Below are positions 15,235 to 26,995 of a stretch of DNA of 64,000 bases, one piece after another. Below the pieces are notes generated by a model. The model worked only from the letters and a program-made list of their open reading frames with translations, did not search any database and was not told where the DNA came from. The position numbers and the translations under genes were made by a program. Source of the stretch: Aquila chrysaetos chrysaetos (Eukaryota; Chordata; Aves; Accipitriformes; Accipitridae); contig NC_044014.1 of NCBI RefSeq assembly GCF_900496995.4, positions 5,716,001 through 5,780,000 of the forward strand, read 5' to 3'. Position 1 is the first letter of the stretch, and every line of letters starts with the position of its first letter.

Positions 15235-15383
15235 CCTCTCGGGGATTTATTCGAAACGACCGACTGAGGCGCAACTTATTTTCGACAACTAACTACCTGC
15301 GAGGCTCGGCACCGCCTGGGGGGGTGGGCTGCGAGCGGTGGTCGGTCCGCCTGCTGCATTCCCGCCCCGTGACGAGGCCGCCG

Positions 15384-15423
15384 TTACCTCAGAGAGGGAC
15401 CGACCGCCTTTACCTCAGAGAGG
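15384..15423. repeat. Short direct repeat in CpG island, 26-bp period
   Basis: The 14-mer TTACCTCAGAGAGG occurs at 15384 and again at 15410, a 26-bp period suggesting a small tandem duplication in the promoter. Confidence 0.7.
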
Positions 15424-15536
15424 AGCCGCTTCCCGCCGGCGGGCGCCCTGAGGGAGAGAGGGAGTGACTGACTGACTGAGCCCGCCCGCTCGCCCGCCCC
15501 AGCGGCCTCCCGCTGCTGCCGCCCTCCCGCCCGCTT

Positions 15537-15713
15537 ATGGCACCGCGGGTTTCGCTCGTCTCCCGTCACGGCAGCGACCTCCCCGGGCGGCGGCGGCTAC
15601 AGCGCCCGCTCCGGGGCGGGCTTGTAGCGGCTTCGGTCCCCTCCCGCCCCTCCGCTCCGCCCCGTCCCCTCCCCGCGGGTTTGGCCCTCTCGGGCCGCCG
15701 TTGTGGCTGGTAA
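15537..15713 (+). other. Possible upstream ORF in NSMCE4A 5' leader
   Basis: An ATG at 15537 opens 58 codons ending at a TAA at 15711-15713, upstream of and separate from the main start at 15843. It would matter only if transcription starts before 15537, which the sequence does not show. Its composition is CpG-island-like and I recognise no protein. G at +4 but C at -3 gives a moderate initiation context. Confidence 0.3.
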
Positions 15714-15767
15714 CGGCGTTTCCGCGCCGTTGGCGGGGCCGGGCTGCCCGGGCGGCGGCCTCCCGGG

Positions 15768-15790
15768 GCGGCGGCGGCGGCGGCGGCGGC
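15768..15790. repeat. CGG trinucleotide repeat in 5'UTR
   Basis: Nearly eight uninterrupted CGG units stand about 50 bp before the NSMCE4A start codon, in the likely 5'UTR. Confidence 0.85.
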
Positions 15791-15842
15791 CTCCCGCCCC
15801 TCTTCCGTGGCGGCTGGTGGAGGCCCGGGGCGCCGACCAGCG

Positions 15843-16131
15843 ATGTCGGAGGCGAGCGGAAGCCATGATCTCTTCTCCTCGCAGAGCTCGGGCGCGGAGA
15901 GCGGCCGCCTCTCGCTGCCGTCCACCTCGGGCAACGGCGCCGTGCCCCGGCACGACCAGCAGCAGCGCCTGTCGAGCCGCCCTCGCCCGCCGGCCTCCGG
16001 GGAGGACGGAGAGGAGCCGGAGGAGGCGGGCGAGTCGCCCAGACCGCCGGAGAGCGCCGAGGGCGCCGGCGATGACCGCAGCAGGAGGATAATCCGGAAC
16101 CAGTACCGGGAGCTTATCTACAACGTGCAGC
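15843..16131 (+). CDS. NSMCE4A: NSMCE4A coding exon 1
   Basis: Encodes residues 1-96 plus one base, ending in the conserved [12 protein letters not shown]. The donor is C|GTAAGG. The N-terminal part is Ser/Pro/Glu-rich and probably disordered. Confidence 0.93.
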
Positions 16132-19100
16132 GTAAGGCCGGGGTGCGGCTGCCTCAGGAGCCTCAGGGCCGCCGGCCTCTGCCCGGCCCCGGGGCGGCCG
16201 GCCCGCTTCTCCTCCGGCGGGGATGCCTCTTTGTCCCGGGGAGATGGGGGCTGCGAGGGGGAGCCGGGGAAGCCGTTTAGGTGCCGGGCTGGTAGCTTGA
16301 ACGTTATTTTTTTGAGGAACTGCTAAAGCTTTCGTGGGCACTCGTGAGTTCCTCGGACTGCTGAAATCTTGGGCCTGTGGTTAGATCGAAATTGGTCTCC
16401 CTGGAAGCACTTGCGTGCCCAGGGACGGCAAGGTTGTGAGGGATTTACCGGCACTTCACGTGTGTGACTGTATTGATGCAGGGGAACGATCAGCTTTAGA
16501 CCCGGAGGTGTACTGAAAGCCTTTAATTTTGCCTTCGTGGTGTTTGAGCTTTCATTTGAAATGGCAGGAACCAGTATCTGCCCGTACCAGAAAGTTATTC
16601 TTAGGCTTTCCAGAAAGTGCCATGGGATTTTTAGCATCTCTCTAGGTAGGTGCGTCAGTACTTCTCCCGTGTATGGAGTGTGCTGTTTTCCTCATGAAAG
16701 CATAACAATGGTTGTTTGAGTAAGCGCTGTCAAATTTAGCAACATGTGCTGTTGGTTGTTTTCTGCATACATGCTAAATTTGTAGGGTTGTTTACGAGAG
16801 AATACAATGCAGTTTATGGATGATCCAGTCTGTGTTTATGCAGAAAAACAACAGTGGTATGTCAGTGCATTGAGTATGGTGTAGGTCCTTAAAAGCAGTG
16901 CTATGAGTCGCTGTTCAGAATTGAACATCTGAAAGCCTCATTAAGTCATATGTGTACTGTTATGTATAAGTAACTGCGTTTGACATGGTGATCTTTGGAA
17001 ATCACCAAGCATACATTTTTGGGGGTTGGTTGGTTTCTTTTGTGAAAATCCTTAATAACTTATGGGTAAGATGAATAACATACAGAAAACTATGGTATCT
17101 GGTAGCTGCTTTGCCACAGATACAGATATTTTACTGGAACCAAGAGGAATCTGGGATGTGCTAACGTAAATTCAACCATATAAATCTTATTCCACTGAGT
17201 AAATGGAAAATTACTACTTCAAACTGAGTTGGTGCATAAGCATTAATAAAAATGGAGCCTATGTACTCTTGCAATTAATGTACTGTAAGTGTATTCTGTA
17301 TTTTTGTGTGTATGATGGGCTATGAACCAGCCAGTTGTGATTAAGGTGTAAGTATGTATTTCTTGACGCTTCTATATTTAAGTAATTTAAGATTTCATTC
17401 GTGTCCCTATCCCCACAGAAAATCGTGAGGATATGCTGAGTTCAAAAAGCAACAGACTGACGGAAGCCTTGGAAGAAGCCAATAAACTGTTTAGTGGAGG
17501 TAAAACAAGTTCTGTGGTCCTTATTAGAGGTGTTTGCTTGACAGTTGGCCAAGTGTGAGGCGATGATGCCTTATAAACAAAAAAGGGCAAGAGAATGAAA
17601 TTGAAGTCCATGTACATTATCAGAATTATTAAAGTAAAATTTGATATACTTAGTTGAAGAGGAATTGTTTGAATAAGGTGATATGGGGAAATAAATACCA
17701 TTCCTTTAGTGTTTATTTGCACTTAGAAATACTCTGTGCTTTATCTTGACTCTGTAGAACAATATATGTAAGTAGTACATTTATAAAAGATATGAGTGTA
17801 GAGGGGTGCATTTCACTTGGAGAGATGGAAAATGTATCGATGAAAAATGTGTTTTATTCTTTAAGATAATGTGTTATTTTTCCATGCTTGCCTTTGTCAG
17901 TGTCATCCTCTCCTTTTCTTTTTTTTTTTATAAATGCAAATATTATTATAAGGATTATGTAAGTAAGTGTGTTAGAGGTCATTGCAATAAAATGATTTAC
18001 GAAGCTCAATACCCAGGATAGTCTATATGCTAAATTTTATTACTTTTTTACAATTTCATAATATTAACATAAAAATCTTTTCTGTAACAGTTTCCTGTGC
18101 ACGAGAGGCTGCACTGGATGCCCAATTTCTGGTCCTAGCATCAAATCTAGGAAAGGAGAAGGCCAATGAGTTGCGCTCTGAGATGACAGCATTTGATTCA
18201 CTAGCATTTGCGGAAGACTTGGTAAGTTCCTGACTCTGAATTTGCCAACAATTTTGCTAGAGGTTTGCCCTATTTGTTACAGAATCATAAAATAAAAGCC
18301 TGAGATTGTCAGCAGGACATGACAGATCTGATGGAATTTAACACTCTTCCTATGAATTTCTTCGATTAACTTTCTGGTTAGTGTTGTTCATTGTTTTAAA
18401 CTATGTATTAAGCATTTCCATTATGCATAGGGGAAAATCTAACTTAAAATGCAGACACGGAGCCACCCCCACCCCAGCATTGTTGCATTGCTGCTACTTT
18501 ATCACAGTTCAGTCAGTTCGTGCTCTTAGGGTAGTCTTGTGCACTTTTTTTATACCCACTGTTTTGTAGTTTCTCAGTAGCTAAGTAGTTTCTTTATCCT
18601 GTCCACTGCCTTATATGTTTTAGGATGGAGTTCTCAAGGCCCTGTGTGTCACTGACATGAAATGGGACTTTGGATTACTTGCACGCTTTTAGACTTGACG
18701 TGTTTGTCTCTGTACTGTGACTGAGTGGAAGAGTCAGTTCAGGAAAGCTTTGAAGCAGAATTTTTTTTTTCTCCCTGAAAATTTTCTTTTATGTTACAGC
18801 AGATTAATAAGGAGTCTGAGCCTTTGGTCAAGTCTAGAGCTCTGCAGTATAAAAACCCATGAATTTAAATTGTTTTATTCAAGTTTTTCCTGGGGAAGTC
18901 TGGATTGGTGGATGCAGGATTGGGCCAAATAAGTTGTTTTATGGTATTCAAGGAGCTAGGCTTCCTGGAAGTGTGTGGTGTTCAGAAACTGTGAGACATC
19001 TTAGCTTTATAGTGCAACTTAAGTAATGCTTTGCTACTTCATACGCCATTGAAATTCTATTGGAATATAGGCAGTTTTATTTACCTATAGCTTTTTTTTT

Positions 19101-22100
19101 TCATTCCTTGCTGATGCTTGCTGAACACAAGAAGTCTGTATGTGAGTGTTTTCCTGTTTTCACAATTTATTCAAGAAAGTCAAGGTTCTTATGCAGTGAT
19201 ATTAAATACTAATCTAGCAGGACAAACACCGTAATACAGTATTTCACCATTAATGTGTTTACTGATCTTTCTCTAAGTGAATTTTCATTGCATCTTTTCT
19301 TCTTTTTTAGCTAACCTTCATGGGTATAAATCGCATAGAAGTAGAAGAAAATGATAGTGATTCTGAGGGCACTTCAGGTGGCTATTTACCTAGTAATGCC
19401 TGGCATAAACTGGGAGAAGAAACAGAAAAATACTTCAGAAGAGCACCTTCTTTTCACTATATGTAAGTTTATTTACGGAAATAGTATATACTGCAGCACA
19501 AGCTAATAGCCTTAGTTGATTCTTATCTTTAATGCCCTGGTCTTGAATAGAGTTTAATCTGGGGTCACACAGTGTCAACAAGAACTTCTGTGTGGTCTCT
19601 GTTCTTATGGTACAGTGAATGCTTTGTCTCCAAAATATTCCATATTTCTCTCTTTGATTTTGATTTGGTTTGGCTACAAAATAATATCACTTGTATCTAG
19701 TAGAGATAGCAAGGTATTCTTGATTTACCTGTTCTAGGCCAAAACCAGTAGAAGTGATCCTCTTTCTTTTAAAAGCTGACTCTTCCCTCATCTTTCTCTC
19801 CCTGTGCAAAGCTGCAGCCAGAATCATGAATAGAGGAACCTTTTTTTTTTTTTCTTTTTTCTTTCTTTCTTTCCCAGACAGTTATGGAAGGTCAGTCCTT
19901 CAGGGTCTATATCTTTTATCTGATGATTGTATTATCATGAAGAGGCCAACAGTTCTTTGTTGTACGTCTATGTTAATGGGGGTTGTCTTTTAGAATCTTG
20001 CTTTCTGGCTCTGCCTTCAGAAGAAATCACCTGATTACTGGCAAGTGGCCTTATGTAGAAGCAACGTCATCTCTCCTTATGCGTAGGCAACCCATTTAGT
20101 AGGAGCCTTTTTAGCTGCTCTCAAATGACCCTTAGTCACCTGGCTTATAGACAATGCTCCAATTTAAATCTCTCATCAAGTCAGCCTAGAATAGCAGGAT
20201 CTAGTTCACTTAAATTATCAACAGTAGAGCTGATAGAATATTATTCAGTTGTCTATGCTTTTATACTTGTTCCACCCTCCAATAAGTATCACTGTAACAA
20301 AGTTACTGAATATAATCATTTGATCATGCAATATCTGATATTTAACGTTGGATAGCTAACTGAGATATTTCAAACTCATGTTAGCACTTTAAAGCTGTAA
20401 GCTCTAAATGATAAGTATATTTTTCAATCATTTTCATCATCTTAAGACAAAACTGACTGCAAGAAAGACTTTTTCTCCTTAGTTGCGTTTTGACATCTTA
20501 AGTAATGATGGGTTTCTTTTAATGGAGGATGTGTGAATATTTGCAGAGTGTTAATTTTAAATAATAAAGTGTAGTTCTCAGTTTAGAAAAAGAACCACTT
20601 ATTTCTGACTCCATCTATTCCTATCTGAGGCCTGAGTTTAGTTTTTTTTCATGGTCAGTCTGTGACTTCTGAAATTGAGCAGTCACAACTCACCCAATAT
20701 AAGGAAAAACAGGTGCTGCAGATTTTTTGGCTACTGGCTGAACTAACTTGAATTGCGTCTCAATTCACACTCTCTCGTTTAGGCATCTAACTTGGTAGAG
20801 ATTCAAGGCAACCAAAGTTAGGAGCCTAAGTTCCTTATATAGTCAATAGAGGTAAGCACTTCAAGAAAGTGCGTAAATCTAGCACGTATATTATGCTCAC
20901 ATTGTTTAATGAGAAGCTTTGGATCTCTTCTTGGTGTACTAAATCTTCTATTGATTGACTATATTTTAAAAATGTGTGGCTTTTTTTTTTTTTTTTTTTT
21001 AAAAAAAGCTTACTGCAAACCTGAACTTACAGAAACTAAACAATAGATGAAAAAGAGAGAAATATTGTATGGAGAGAGTTTTCAGGCAGAAAAGTTTATA
21101 ATAAATTCAAATGGAGATATTTGAGCATATGAACCATATATTCTGTTTAATTTCTTAACTAGCTTTAAGAAAAGTAGATTTAAAGCTTTCAGTTTAAAAA
21201 AAAAAAGTTGGAGTAATTGCATCAAATTTTATACATCTGTTGTTAATTCTGGTATGAGGCTGCCAACATATTGGGAGCAACTTCTGGGGATGGTTCTTTA
21301 TAGAAACCTCTAAATGTGGTATCATGATATTTTTAGATATCAGTCATTACTTTGCACTTCTATCAGGAGGAGATCAACTGTTCAGTATGTAGATTTCTTA
21401 TCATACAATGTAAAATATATTTCCATAAATATGTTCTTTTTATATCGGTTAGGTTAGGATCTTTCAAGTCTGATCCTCCTGTACCAAGGCAACGGATTGA
21501 GAGGCAGAAAAAGGCTACAGGAGGAGAAGAAAAACGGGCAATGCCTGCTCAGGTTTGTGAAGTGTTATTTTTATTAACAATTTGTTGTGGCATAGTTATT
21601 ACAAGTGACTTTTAAATATCTCTGTTCATGTTGTTTGGGGTTTTGTAGTGATGAACTGTGTAATACTAAAGGATTCAGATTTCATTATTAGGCTGCTTGA
21701 TTTGTTTTGTGTGGACTGCAGTATTTCACTGAGTGGAAGGAAACAGGATTTACAGACTGATTTCAAGTTCAGATTATATTTGCTCTAATGCTCTTGCTTT
21801 GAAAGGAAACAAAAAAGAAACTTCTTTACATTAGCCTGTTTTCAACTTTTATTTAAAAAGTGTCTAACAGTGTGTGGCATTTGCACAGAAATGTGGTTAG
21901 CAACAGCAAACTAATTAGTTCATTTAACCGCTATTTTCCCTGCTTTCTGTTTCCCTCTTCTTTCTGTCTTACTCTGGCAGAAAGGCAAAAGTCTAAGTAT
22001 AGAGAGGCTTGCATTTGAAACTTTGAAAAAATAAACCATGTTGTTATGGGGAACCTCTGGCTGATAATGCCAGTACATAGAGGCAAAATGTTGCATATGT

Positions 22101-25100
22101 CTTTCTAAATACAGCCTACTTCACAATAATCCAAATAGTGATAGAAATTATTCTGATACAGTTTGTACTGGGAAGAAGAGGAGCTGAAGGGTTTGAGAGA
22201 GTTGCTACCAGAAGTGAGTGACTGCTCTTTGTGGTTTGCTTAGGTAAACACTGATGATCAGCATACATGTCAGTCTGTGTTAGAGATATAGTTGTGTGTG
22301 AAAGTTTCTGTAGCTTGCTTTATTGCAAGGTGGTCAAAGGGAAAGTGTTAGCTAACAGGAACAGCAAACACGTTACTGAAGACTGTACTTGAAAAGTGAA
22401 TTTGGTACTCTGTTGATTAGAGTGCTTGAAGGATGATTTGGAGTACCCTGCTTTACAGATAATGAACAAATCTGTAAAATCACAATAATCGTGTCCTTTG
22501 ACCATGTCAAACTTCAGGCCATGATGTTTCTTACATGTAAACTTAGGTGCCTTTTCTGAAAAAAGTTAGGATCTTGATGAACTGCCCTTCTACGCTTATA
22601 AATAAACTTCAGAAAACTCACAGACTATGTATCACTAGGGGTAACCCAATTCCACAGAACTATTGGAAAGTAAGCATGGACCAGTAAATAGGCTCAAAAC
22701 ATACAAACTGTGGCCTTTCAGTTTGATATTGTAAGATGGGAATTAATTCCTAAAGCATTTTGTAAGTTGTCTCATGTTTGCATAAGTGTGTCTGTAACTG
22801 TGCATGTGTGGCGTAGAGAGAAAAAATTATCTTTCATGTTACGTGTTCATAAAAGGCCCTTTTCATATTCTTGTCTTAACAACAGTGATTATTTGAGGTG
22901 AAGCTGTGTTTCTTTTTTCCAGTTAAAAAAAATGGAGGAGTCTCATCAGGAAGCTACAGAAAAAGAAGTAGAGAGGATCTTGGGATTACTGCAAACTCAT
23001 TTTAAAAATGACCGTAAGTGTGATTCAATTAAGCTTTTAAAAGTGTTAATTTGAGAAAATTAATACTCTTAATCTTCTACAGTTAAGAGTGATTAAACTA
23101 TAGAAACAAAATTAGGTGGAGGTCGCAAGTAGAAATCTTTATATTGAAGGATATATACTGACTGTATTTTTTTTGAGCACTAATCAGTTGCTGTTTGATT
23201 GCAAAGTAAACTGAAATCCTACCCTCTCCCTCGTAGTAGACCATGCCAGTGTTTAGAAGGCAATCAAGTGGTCACTCCCTATGTGTATGCCTGTGGCACA
23301 AGATGGCAGAAAATAACATTCTGTAGAAACTTTGTTTCTTTCTGCAGGCCACTGGGAATTCAGCATTGTAACTAAATTGACATAAACATTCAGTTAGCTT
23401 TTAAAAGGAGTATTGACTTAAGTTTGTGTTTAGGTATATTAGCTCTGTGTCCACCACCTTTTTGTTTGTGGGTTTTTTTTTTTTTTATTAACAAACCCAT
23501 TTTTGCATCTCTAGCTGATACACCTATTTCCTTCTTTGATCTTGTGATTGATCCAAACTCTTTTGCACGTACTGTGGAAAACATCTTCCATGTGTCTTTC
23601 ATTATAAGGGTAAGGCATGACGTATTTCTTGAAATCTTATTTTAGATACTGGAATTACCTAGAAATATTGATTTGTTGTTTTTATGGCTTCGATATTGAC
23701 AGATTAGGTTTGAAATACTGGGAGTCCTAATTTGTTTTCTCCAAACAGTCTATGATATTTTGGTAATTGAATAAAAAAAGAAAACAGAGTTGACAGACTA
23801 ATATTTTTAATTAGATTTTTCTATTACAGTCAATTTACCAACAAAACAATCGTGAAATTTTTGCTGTCAATGCACTTTTCAAAAAGGAATCCTAGCTCAC
23901 ATTATTTTAGATTATAGAAGAGTAGTCATAGAGTATAGAAGAGTTATTGAGGTTGTAGGAAAGTATGTCACTGCAGTGTTTTCTGTTCTTTTTGAATCTG
24001 TAGATTTGGATTTCAAACTATACTTAGCTTGTCTAATAAATGAAATTAATTTGGGAAAAGAGAAAAACTTACAAACATATTTTGACTAAATTCAGGTTTA
24101 TAATGAATAGTGATGTGATTACAAAGCATTAACTCAAGTATATTTAATGACTAATAATGATTTTTAATAAAACAATTTTTTTAATCCAACAGTTACCAAC
24201 TGTCATATATCAGCTGCATTCTTTATGAATAAGTGCTATATTTAAATATTTTTTCTTATTTGGTATGCCAATTAAGATGCTTTATCAATATATGTATCTG
24301 TTTATGATTATGTAATATATTAATTAAAAATATGAAATCTCAGTGCATTATCCTCATTAGATAGCTCTAAATTCTGAAATTTTAAATCCTACTGTCTTTT
24401 AGGATGGTTTTGCAAGATTAAAGCTGGATGACGATAAATTGCCAATAATAGGTAAAATCTAGTTTTGGAAGACTATAATAATTTTTTGTTACAACATTGA
24501 AAAGTAGCTACCTCTTACATGTTCACAAAGTTTTTGGTATATTTTTAGCTGCAAGAGTAGAGATTCAAGGATATGCAGTGAATGTAATTGAAGGCATGAA
24601 GAGATTTATGAGAGGAACTGAAAGGATTGAGTCTCTTTAAATATTTAAAATATGGAAAAAGGCCGTTATGCTGATCTATACAAATTAATCCTACTAATAG
24701 AAATAAAAGGTTATTACCTTTCCTTTTAAGTGATACTTTCTCTAGTAAGTATATGAACATTGTTATGCTTTGCTGAGAGAAGATATTTTTGTGTGCAAGA
24801 AGTCGTCTTTGTCTATTTGAGTTGGGAAGTGCTGCAACTTCAAAACAGTTGAAAAGGAAATGCCGTCCTATGTACAAGGTCTTTGGCTTTCATTCCCACA
24901 GGATATCAATGGGATTAAGACTTTTGTGGGATTTCATAAAGGATTAAATACTTAGGTCCTTCTGGGACTCTGAGAAACATTAGTCTTTAAAATTTTAGGA
25001 GGTAAGACTAAAGTAATTTCTTAAGAAGTATATAGTACAGGCTATTGATAGATAGCTTAGCAGAGCATGTATAATTGATCTGCTTTTTGTGAAGCTTTTG

Positions 25101-25918
25101 TGTTCCTGGAGGAAGCTGACTTTACAAGTATAAAGACTATGAAAACACTATGTTTTAAACAGAGCCTTCAAAAGACAACGTGGGAGGGGAGGATGACCGT
25201 AGTACTGGAGCACGGAACCAGGTTGTCATATCTCTGAACCATCAAGAATGGAAGGTATAATAGATAGCACTTGATACTTTTGATTATTATTTTTTTTTCT
25301 TAAGTGTAAGAATGCATGTGAGGGCTGTGCTGTTACGTACTCTGATAAGGATAGGTGTTCCTGTATATATTACCACTACATTTAATTTTATGGATTCCAG
25401 GACAATCACAAATCTAATTATGCTTTTAACTGCAAGAAAACTGAGAATTGGGATAGCAATTTCATCTTTGATCGTTGAAGCCTGGTCAGTTTAAGTGCTT
25501 TTAAGTTGTGCAGTGACTTGCCTTTACTGTTTTATATGAGGACTGCATAAATACGGAGTCTGTTTCTTCCCTTAATGTATGATACTTGCTTCTAGAGGGG
25601 AAGTTCTCCATGCAATTTCCTCACTGTTTGCTGTTTGTAATAAATCTTAGACAAAAAGTAGTTTTTAGCACATACCACTCTTCTTTGTCCCTCACTCAGA
25701 ATGTGCAGAGGAAATTTAGTAATTTGAAATAGTGCTTTAGTATGAGAAACTTTATTACTTACCTGGTGGTAAGTGCAATTAAATTGAAATAGTTCAGCTC
25801 TTGTAACTTACATACTCTTGTCATATCTAACCAGGAAATCGTAGAAACATATGAAATAACAGAACCTATGATTAGCCCTCCTCATCATAGAAATGAAGAA
25901 GAAATGGAGATAGCTTAA
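15843..25918 (+). CDS. NSMCE4A: NSMCE4A, SMC5/6 complex kleisin Nse4 (ten coding exons)
   Basis: Nse4 is the kleisin of the SMC5/6 complex. It bridges the SMC5 head and SMC6 neck and binds NSE1 and NSE3, supporting recombination repair and chromosome stability in the nucleus. Coding exons are 15843-16131, 17419-17499, 18091-18221, 19311-19462, 21453-21552, 22923-23013, 23515-23609, 24403-24451, 25163-25254 and 25835-25918. All have GT/AG borders and phases that agree, giving 387 residues, close to the human length of about 385. Residues 1-90 are low-complexity and acidic. A conserved N-terminal helical region starts at [10 protein letters not shown] (residue ~87) and runs through [10 protein letters not shown]. 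The conserved C-terminal Nse4 winged-helix domain covers about residues 250-360, including [20 protein letters not shown] and [11 protein letters not shown]. The start at 15843 has G at -3, and the only in-frame upstream alternative is a GTG. Confidence 0.96.
17419..17499 (+). CDS. NSMCE4A: NSMCE4A coding exon 2
   Basis: 81 nt with acceptor CCCCACAG. Encodes NREDMLSS and [12 protein letters not shown] of the conserved N-terminal helical segment. The donor is GAG|GTAAAA. Confidence 0.93.
18091..18221 (+). CDS. NSMCE4A: NSMCE4A coding exon 3
   Basis: 131 nt encoding [20 protein letters not shown] and [12 protein letters not shown], strongly similar to mammalian Nse4a. The donor is TTG|GTAAGT, phase 0. 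Confidence 0.94.
19311..19462 (+). CDS. NSMCE4A: NSMCE4A coding exon 4
   Basis: 152 nt encoding an acidic linker, then [20 protein letters not shown]. The acceptor follows a long pyrimidine tract and the donor is AT|GTAAGT. This is the least conserved exon after exon 1, as expected for a kleisin linker. Confidence 0.9.
21453..21552 (+). CDS. NSMCE4A: NSMCE4A coding exon 5
   Basis: 100 nt encoding [20 protein letters not shown] and EEKRAMPAQ, a basic linker into the C-terminal domain. The split methionine codon joins exon 4 correctly. Confidence 0.92.
22923..23013 (+). CDS. NSMCE4A: NSMCE4A coding exon 6
   Basis: 91 nt encoding [20 protein letters not shown], nearly identical to the mammalian protein and the start of the C-terminal Nse4 domain. 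The donor is CC|GTAAGT-like (ACC|GTAAGTG). Confidence 0.95.
23515..23609 (+). CDS. NSMCE4A: NSMCE4A coding exon 7
   Basis: 95 nt encoding [20 protein letters not shown] and FHVSFIIR, the core of the Nse4 C-terminal winged-helix domain. Confidence 0.96.
24403..24451 (+). CDS. NSMCE4A: NSMCE4A coding exon 8
   Basis: 49-nt exon encoding [16 protein letters not shown], matching the family. The donor is G|GTAAAA. Confidence 0.93.
25163..25254 (+). CDS. NSMCE4A: NSMCE4A coding exon 9
   Basis: 92 nt encoding a variable acidic loop, then [14 protein letters not shown], which matches the human segment before the C-terminus. The donor is AAG|GTATAA. Confidence 0.92.
25835..25918 (+). CDS. NSMCE4A: NSMCE4A coding exon 10 with stop
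   Basis: Encodes [15 protein letters not shown] and an acidic tail, ending at TAA 25916-25918. A consensus donor CAA|GTAAGT lies only 8 nt after the stop, so the exon probably ends at 25926. Confidence 0.92.
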   Translation, partial: EIVETYEITEPMISPPHHRNEEEMEIA

Positions 25919-26995
25919 TTCCTCAAGTAAGTTCTTTTAATAAATCAAACTAAATAAGGATACAGTGCATGAGTTCCTTATGCATCTGGAAGAACTGCAG
26001 GGAGACTACCTGTGACTTAAAAGTGTAGAAAAACTATAAGCAGGGTAACTGTATAACATCTGGAACATCTCTATATTCTTGATCTCTTTATGGAACAAAA
26101 TGTAATCTAGTCTTCTACATGGTAATTAACTGAAAAAAAATTTATTTTTACATTTGATGGTCAGTTAAGTGATATACTTGAGTTAATTTTTTGAACTTTA
26201 TAGTCGGAATGCAATGCTGTGAAGAATCATAGCTTAGTTTTTGTACTTTTTTTTTTTTTTTTTAACCTGCTGACAGCTGATGTTGTTAATAGAGTAGTCT
26301 GAAGAAGGACTTAGGGAAGTGGGAAGGGAGACAGCCTGGTTCCCTCTAAAATCCTTTAAATGACAGGATTGAATTCTTTTATTGTCACAATTGTCTGGTA
26401 AGTTCCAAATCTTAATGCATGTTGTCTTATTGTTTTCTCTTCTTTTTCCCCCTAGGTGCCTTAAAGAAAATATTTTAAAATGCTTCCTTCAGAGAAGATT
26501 TTTATATGTATATATTGTAAAATTAAATTTATTTTTATCAAAATATCTTGACACTTTATATAAGCTGTCTTGTTTATACCTGTCACAGGGTTATTGCCAT
26601 ATACTTTCTATTTATTATGGTTCTGTTTACTACTTTCTAAGTGTCAGTAAACTTTATATAAGCTTTCATAAAAAGCACCTGCTATCCCACTTCTGTCATC
26701 CCTTGTCTCTCCCCAATGGCAGCCTGCAGGTGCAATTTACATGGTTAACCAGCTCTGCTGTGATAATCTTGTTATCTAGATGATCTTGGGTGCTGCAGGA
26801 AAAATTGATATTGTCTTCCTGTTCTTACTCTTCCGGAAATCAAGGTTCGAGTTTGGAAATTTGATCTGAATTACAGATAAAAAATTCCTCCTTCCTTTTT
26901 TCCTAAGTGTATTTGGTTTTGTAACTTGGGCAGGACAGCTTTATTAGGCCATGACATTACTTTCTTCAAAATAAATAAAGTCTAGCTCCATCTCC
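25919..26995 (+). other. NSMCE4A 3'UTR with probable 3'UTR intron (25927-26455)
   Basis: After the stop codon a consensus donor (25927) pairs with a strong pyrimidine-tract acceptor ending CCCCCTAG at 26455. A terminal untranslated exon from 26456 to about 26990 is therefore likely. Because the junction is only 8 nt past the stop, it should not trigger nonsense-mediated decay. An unspliced 3'UTR is the alternative. Confidence 0.6.
26970..26979 (+). terminator. Overlapping polyadenylation signals of NSMCE4A
   Basis: Two overlapping AATAAA hexamers at 26970-26975 and 26974-26979 lie downstream of the NSMCE4A stop and just before the ATE1 promoter. Cleavage is expected some 10-30 nt later. Confidence 0.75.

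Larger units (their letters stand above)
15200..16290 (+). promoter_or_regulatory. CpG island promoter of NSMCE4A
   Basis: Base composition changes abruptly at about 15215 from AT-rich to strongly GC- and CpG-rich, and returns to background after about 16290. The island covers the 5'UTR and first coding exon of NSMCE4A. No TATA box is evident. A consensus NRF1 site stands at its upstream edge. The same island could also fire leftward toward the expected TACC2 neighbour, but no divergent exon was recognised. Confidence 0.85.
16132..25834 (+). other. NSMCE4A introns 1-9
   Basis: Introns are 16132-17418, 17500-18090, 18222-19310, 19463-21452, 21553-22922, 23014-23514, 23610-24402, 24452-25162 and 25255-25834. 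All are short (about 0.5-2 kb) and AT-rich. I see only pyrimidine tracts, a T20A7 run at 20981-21007 and no convincing transposon or nested gene. Confidence 0.8.

Noticed and set aside
15807..15842. In-frame upstream start for NSMCE4A
   Set aside because: The codon at 15807 is GTG, not ATG. The ATG at 15843 has a suitable context and gives the family's usual length.
15566..15953. Minus-strand open frames of about 120 codons over NSMCE4A exon 1
   Set aside because: Arg/Pro/Ala-rich complements of a CpG island and of the true coding exon. No TACC2-like sequence is present.
18281..18345. CAGAATCATAAAATAAAAGC-like start resembling a CR1 tail
   Set aside because: Only the first dozen bases resemble CR1 and the downstream conserved blocks are missing.
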